A DNA stretch of 8,068 bases, from NCBI GenBank assembly GCA_031265535.1, contig JAISCO010000215.1:1-8068 (forward strand). Direction: 5' to 3'. Source of the DNA: Spirochaetaceae bacterium (lineage in GTDB: Bacteria; Spirochaetota; Spirochaetia; Treponematales; Breznakiellaceae). Shown here one piece after another: positions 5,759-8,068 of this stretch. Made by a program: the position numbers and the translations under genes. How positions within the stretch are numbered: the first letter of the stretch is position 1; each line of letters opens with the position of its first letter. The notes under the pieces were generated by a model. That model saw only the letters and a program-made list of their open reading frames with translations, made no database searches and was not told the DNA's origin.

Positions 5759-5884
5759 TGACTCTATATGATAATATCTCTGGGAAGAATTCCAGTCTTC
5801 AATTACTATTTCATTATAATCACTGACAGCGTATGATAAATCATACTTTTCATATATTTTTCCAATTATGTACTTGATATAATT
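5759..5884 (-). pseudogene. Coding remnant abutting the IS200-like element
   Basis: On the minus strand a frame is open from just after a TAA at 5887-5885 and runs into the IS right end. It reads NYIKYIIGKIYEKYDLSY and then AVSDYNEIVIEDWNSSQRYY. The residue composition is protein-like, AT-rich and distinct from the GC-rich neighbours, but there is no start codon or ribosome binding site in this frame. It may be part of a gene broken by the IS200-like insertion and by the upstream in-frame stop. I do not recognise the family, and chance openness of AT-rich DNA is possible. Confidence 0.3.
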
Positions 5885-5907
5885 TTATAACAAGTTTTTC
5901 CCAAATG

Positions 5908-6104
5908 GCGTATAACGTTCCGGCTGTATATGACATTTTTGCCAGCCCTAAAAATGCGTAGCACTTTTAGGGCTGGCAAAAATGTGGATGTAGTGAGCCG
6001 TGGGAGTGGAGCGATTGACCCAGCAAAACCGCAGCCCGAGCCACTGTTAGGCGGCGTCCTCAGCGCAGCGGGGGGCGCGTAAACAGTGTTGCTATGCGAA
6101 GGAA
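5908..6104. repeat. attC-like repeat, long copy with internal hairpin
   Basis: The left end has GTATAAC (5910-5916) and the right part GTTAGGC (6046-6052), matching the RYYYAAC and GTTRRRY core-site patterns of integron attC sites either exactly or nearly so. The outer flanks match the second repeat at 7781-7887. Both begin CG(C/T)ATAACGT(C/T)CCGG, and both end with GCGT(A/G)AACAG, an ATGCGAA block and GGGCGTAC(A/T)CCATT. Here the right core reads GTTGCTATGC, as if GC had been inserted into GTTATGC. The interior holds a 53-nt perfect hairpin (5933-5985). Integron cassette arrays are known in Treponema denticola, but no integrase is in this window, so the label is provisional. Confidence 0.55.
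5933..5985. terminator. Perfect 21-bp hairpin, possible bidirectional terminator
   Basis: ACATTTTTGCCAGCCC and the following AAAA... arm at 5933-5953 is exactly complementary to 5965-5985, with TGC/GCA pairing beyond one mismatch and a GTA loop. On the minus strand it lies downstream of the ferredoxin gene (stop at 6120) and would give a U-rich 3' arm. It may terminate that transcript or act as the central stem of the attC-like repeat. Confidence 0.6.
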
Positions 6105-6119
6105 GGGCGTACACCATTT

Positions 6120-6881
6120 TTATCTTTGGCTATTTGACTGTATTATTTCCTGTAACGTTATATTTTCATTTCTGAAACGTATATTGCTTTTTTCATTTCT
6201 TAAATGAATTGCATTTTGAGGACAAAGATGTACGCAGCCGTAACAAGACTCACAAACATTTCCAAAAATAATTTTATCTTCTATTTCAATATTTCCAGTT
6301 GGACATACTTTACTACAGGTTCCGCATTTATTACAATTCTCGTTGATTATATATTTTTGAGCCGATTTCCCATCTAATGGTTTCGATAATAAAGAGTGAA
6401 CTAATGCTGTAAATATACGTTCCATAATTGTTATAGCAGGTATACTGTTTTTCTTATTTTTAATATTATCAACAATTTCTTTTAAATGTTTGTCTATATG
6501 TTTATTTTCGACTGTATTTAATTGATTGCTCATTTCAAAAATTGGAAGATAATTGTCTACCATTAAAATAGCGTCGGCATAATTTAATCTCCACCCTTTC
6601 TTTATAAAATCTTTTGACAAATTATACATACATGGACCATGCATATTTCCATAAGTTCCAACGGCAAAGGTATAAGTAGATTTAAGTTTTATATTTTCAA
6701 GGAATTTTTGAACAATTTTTGGCAATCCCAAACTATAAATTGGAAAAATAAAACCAACAATATCATCTTCAAAATTGAATTGTTTGTCTTTCAAAAGTTG
6801 TGGAATTGAATATAATTTTCCACCTATTGTTTTTGCCACATATAGGCTATTTCCAGTTGCCGAAAAGTAAAAAACTGTAAT
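6120..6881 (-). CDS. Flavodoxin-ferredoxin fusion protein (EFR1 family type)
   Basis: The protein joins an N-terminal flavodoxin-like domain to a C-terminal 2[4Fe-4S] ferredoxin, and is predicted to be a soluble electron carrier with unknown partners. FYFSATGNSLYVAK near the N-terminus is the FMN phosphate-binding loop. The clusters are CNKCGTCSKVCP (C183, C186, C189, C193) and CESCYGCVHLCP (C210, C213, C216, C220). The first GTG (6839) would cut off the FMN loop, so the start must lie upstream. The only fitting codon is ATT at 6881, 5 nt after a perfect AGGAGG (6887-6892), giving 253 residues, the usual family length. Whether ATT is used or ATG has mutated cannot be decided here. The gene is strikingly AT-rich compared with the ABC operon, which suggests transfer. 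It has its own promoter (6917-6945). Confidence 0.88.
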   Translation of the reverse strand: MTVFYFSATGNSLYVAKTIGGKLYSIPQLLKDKQFNFEDDIVGFIFPIYSLGLPKIVQKFLENIKLKSTYTFAVGTYGNMHGPCMYNLSKDFIKKGWRLNYADAILMVDNYLPIFEMSNQLNTVENKHIDKHLKEIVDNIKNKKNSIPAITIMERIFTALVHSLLSKPLDGKSAQKYIINENCNKCGTCSKVCPTGNIEIEDKIIFGNVCESCYGCVHLCPQNAIHLRNEKSNIRFRNENITLQEIIQSNSQR

Positions 6882-6901
6882 AATTTCCTCCTTAAACCAG
6901 T

Positions 6902-6945
6902 TTCAAATACAATTTGAATATATATCTTTAAACCACTTTTTGCAA
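6902..6945 (-). promoter_or_regulatory. Promoter of the ferredoxin gene with an operator-like dyad
   Basis: On the minus strand TTGCAA (6945-6940) and TATATT (6922-6917) are separated by 17 nt, a good sigma-70 type promoter. A perfect dyad, TTCAAAT and ATTTGAA with a 3-nt spacer (6902-6918), overlaps the -10 end and the expected start point, a place where a repressor would block transcription. The Shine-Dalgarno sequence follows at 6892-6887. Confidence 0.6.
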
Positions 6946-7005
6946 TTTTTAACATATTTATACAAAAACGGTATCAGACATATTTTCTTTTTCATTACTA
7001 TCAAG

Positions 7006-7060
7006 AAATAAAAAAGCAAGCACTGTGGATAGGCTTATCGCTTAAGCAAAGTGCTTACTT
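7006..7060 (-). terminator. Rho-independent terminator of the PTPS-family gene
   Basis: On the minus strand an 11-bp stem (AAGTAAGCACT against AGTGCTTGCTT, one G-U pair; arms 7050-7060 and 7014-7024) is followed by a T-rich run. A smaller hairpin, GCTTA/TAAGC, sits within the loop. It lies about 40 nt past the stop at 7098 and separates this gene from the ferredoxin gene, which has its own promoter. Confidence 0.8.
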
Positions 7061-7097
7061 GTTTCTGACGTGAGCGTGAATGTGTGAAAACTTTAGA

Positions 7098-7667
7098 CTA
7101 TTTTTTGTATCCGCATTTTGGACACACACCGTTTTCATTTAACAGAATGCCGCATAACGGGCAGCGGTCCTTTTCTTTTTGCGGTTCTTTCCCATATTTT
7201 TGGACAGCGCCATTAACGCCGCTTGTGAAGGTGATTTTCGCGATGTTTAACTTGTCTTTCAACAAGTCGTAAACGATCTTAATCATGCCTTCAACGGTCA
7301 TTGTTTCTTTTGTAACAACCAAACGACATTCCGGATAGGCTGTCGCAAGCTCTGTTTTGAAAGCAGTGCCTTTTTGTTTATTGGTTGGCGCTCCGTTCTT
7401 AATGCCCTGTGATTCATAAACGCCAAGAACCGCAGGCAGCAACGGATCATCTTCCCTTAAAATCAGGGCGTGGTCAAAGTTTTGTAAAACTTCCCATGCG
7501 GTTTTCTTAATTTCATTGCATGGAAACACCATATTGACGCCGGCGTTAACGGAATCATCAACCTCGATTGTCAGTATCCCCGTATGCCCGTGCAAATACT
7601 GGGCCTCGCCTTTGAACCCATAGAACCTATGGGCATACTGCAAGTCCAATGTCGTGAAACTTCTCAT
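7098..7667 (-). CDS. 6-pyruvoyl-tetrahydropterin synthase/QueD-family protein with C-terminal zinc ribbon
   Basis: This family converts dihydroneopterin triphosphate to pterin products for queuosine, tetrahydropterin or folate pathways. Of 189 residues, H13 (YAHRF), H26 and H28 (LHGH) supply the zinc site. FDH (64-66) carries the Asp-His pair, and TVEGM (E126) matches the pterin-binding glutamate. The usual catalytic Cys four residues before the HGH is Ala22; Glu21 lies beside it, reminiscent of the PTPS-III type where Glu replaces Cys. Residues 169-185 form a CxxC...CxxC zinc ribbon not present in ordinary QueD. The start has a strong AAGGAG 7 nt upstream (7675-7680). Lacking the usual cysteine, its exact reaction is uncertain. 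It is followed by its own terminator and has its own promoter. Confidence 0.85.
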   Translation of the reverse strand: MRSFTTLDLQYAHRFYGFKGEAQYLHGHTGILTIEVDDSVNAGVNMVFPCNEIKKTAWEVLQNFDHALILREDDPLLPAVLGVYESQGIKNGAPTNKQKGTAFKTELATAYPECRLVVTKETMTVEGMIKIVYDLLKDKLNIAKITFTSGVNGAVQKYGKEPQKEKDRCPLCGILLNENGVCPKCGYKK

Positions 7668-7699
7668 ACTTTTTCTCCTTTATACATGAGTATGTTTAT

Positions 7700-7727
7700 A
7701 TGATACCATATATAACCATCTTGTCAA
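7700..7727 (-). promoter_or_regulatory. Promoter of the PTPS-family gene
   Basis: A perfect -35 TTGACA (7727-7722) and a -10 TATCAT (7705-7700) are spaced 16 nt apart on the minus strand. Transcription would begin near 7693, giving a leader of about 26 nt that contains the AAGGAG site. This indicates strong sigma-70 type expression independent of upstream genes. Confidence 0.75.
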
Positions 7728-7780
7728 GGCCCCTTTCTTAAATTTTTTAACAAATTTACAACCAAATTTTAGGACTGATG

Positions 7781-7863
7781 TCGCATAACGTCCCGGAATG
7801 ATCTAGCCGGCCGGAACCCGGAGCCGCCTACCGGCGACGAGGCGTGAACAGAACGTTATGCGA
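7781..7863. repeat. attC-like repeat, short copy
   Basis: TCGCATAACGT (7781-7791) and ACGTTATGCGA (7853-7863) form a perfect 11-bp inverted repeat. They contain GCATAAC and GTTATGC, close to the attC core-site patterns, 83 nt end to end. The inner sequence is GC-rich with CCGG motifs. Unlike a textbook attC site, the inner L-type arms are not clearly complementary. Homology with the repeat at 5908-6104 extends past the right core into GGGCGTAC(A/T)CCATT, so the two belong to one repeat family. Confidence 0.6.
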
Positions 7864-7895
7864 AATATTGGGCGTACTCCATTACATTCCTCATT

Positions 7896-7914
7896 AGACT
7901 TGTTCGATAACCCC
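7896..7914. mobile_element. Probable end of the IS5-group element
   Basis: AGACTTGTTCGATAACCCC immediately follows the transposase stop (7916) on the minus strand and resembles terminal repeats of IS5-group elements in its GTTCGATAA core. The other end is outside the window, so the inverted repeat cannot be confirmed. Confidence 0.45.
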
Positions 7915-7915
7915 A

Positions 7916-8068
7916 TTAAATACACAGTTCAAAATTAATAATACCGCAGATGAGAGTCATTCTCAGCAAATGTCTTCTGCGGTGATTCCGGTATGGATAT
8001 GCCGTGATCTTGAAGGTCTTGATCTTTGCGTTAATATGTTCAATGGCCACCCTCCTTCTCGCAAGGCT
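7916..8068 (-). CDS. IS5-group DDE transposase, C-terminal 50 residues
   Basis: On the minus strand the frame enters from the right edge and ends at TAA 7918-7916. It reads RRRVAIEHINAKIKTFKITA, then YPYRNHRRRHLLRMT and ICGIINFELCI. This matches the C-terminus of IS5-group (DDE_Tnp_4 type) transposases, with the catalytic glutamate in the VAIEHINA segment. The protein performs cut-and-paste transposition. The remainder and the distal terminal repeat lie outside the window, so whether the copy is intact is unknown. The frame is too short to appear in a simple long-ORF scan, but the family pattern is clear. Confidence 0.85.
   Translation of the reverse strand, partial: SLARRRVAIEHINAKIKTFKITAYPYRNHRRRHLLRMTLICGIINFELCI

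Noticed and set aside
5866..6117. 83-codon minus-strand open frame across the long attC-like repeat
   Set aside because: Its sequence is dictated by the repeat and its 53-nt hairpin; no homologous frame is kept in the short repeat copy.

Overview
The window reads as accessory DNA from a host-associated spirochaete, most likely a Treponema. This is inferred from a BMP-family type nucleoside/riboflavin-like ABC transporter operon, a PIN toxin-antitoxin pair and integron attC-like repeats. No 16S rRNA or other marker is present, so the assignment is tentative. Positions 1-5130 are GC-rich and look like resident chromosome. Positions 5160-8068 are a patchwork of mobile and acquired DNA, including an AT-rich gene.

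Layout. 1-52: the first 17 codons of a minus-strand gene leaving the left edge. 53-405: no gene; it holds in-phase 7-bp repeats and decayed copies of a ~41-bp repeat. 406-1054 (minus): a type II toxin-antitoxin operon; the PIN-domain toxin carries a one-base frameshift in a G run. 1055-1250: spacer with more 7-bp repeats in both orientations. 1251-5128 (plus): an ABC importer made of a double-domain ATPase, a first permease (4-nt ATGA overlap) and a second permease. The permeases are separated by a 438-nt block of 20 consecutive heptads followed by GC-rich hairpins. No substrate-binding protein is in the window.

5163-5754: a decayed IS200-like element with a 5' hairpin enclosing the ribosome binding site, a transposase that has lost its ATG and its HUH motif, and right-end hairpins. 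5759-5884: a short coding remnant on the minus strand abutting the element. 5908-6104 and 7781-7863: two related attC-like repeats. Between them, both on the minus strand, are an AT-rich flavodoxin-2x[4Fe-4S] ferredoxin (EFR1-like) gene with its own promoter and an apparent ATT start, a terminator, and a 6-pyruvoyl-tetrahydropterin synthase/QueD-family gene with a C-terminal zinc ribbon and a strong promoter. 7916-8068 is the C-terminus of an IS5-group DDE transposase running off the right edge.

How it fits together: the ABC genes form one transport system whose operon has been split by repeat DNA. The two genes between the attC-like repeats have separate promoters, so they look like passengers in a cassette-like block. 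The most unusual signals are the heptad repeat family, the asymmetric ATPase, the attC-like pair and the two strong Shine-Dalgarno sites followed by ATA or ATT rather than ATG.
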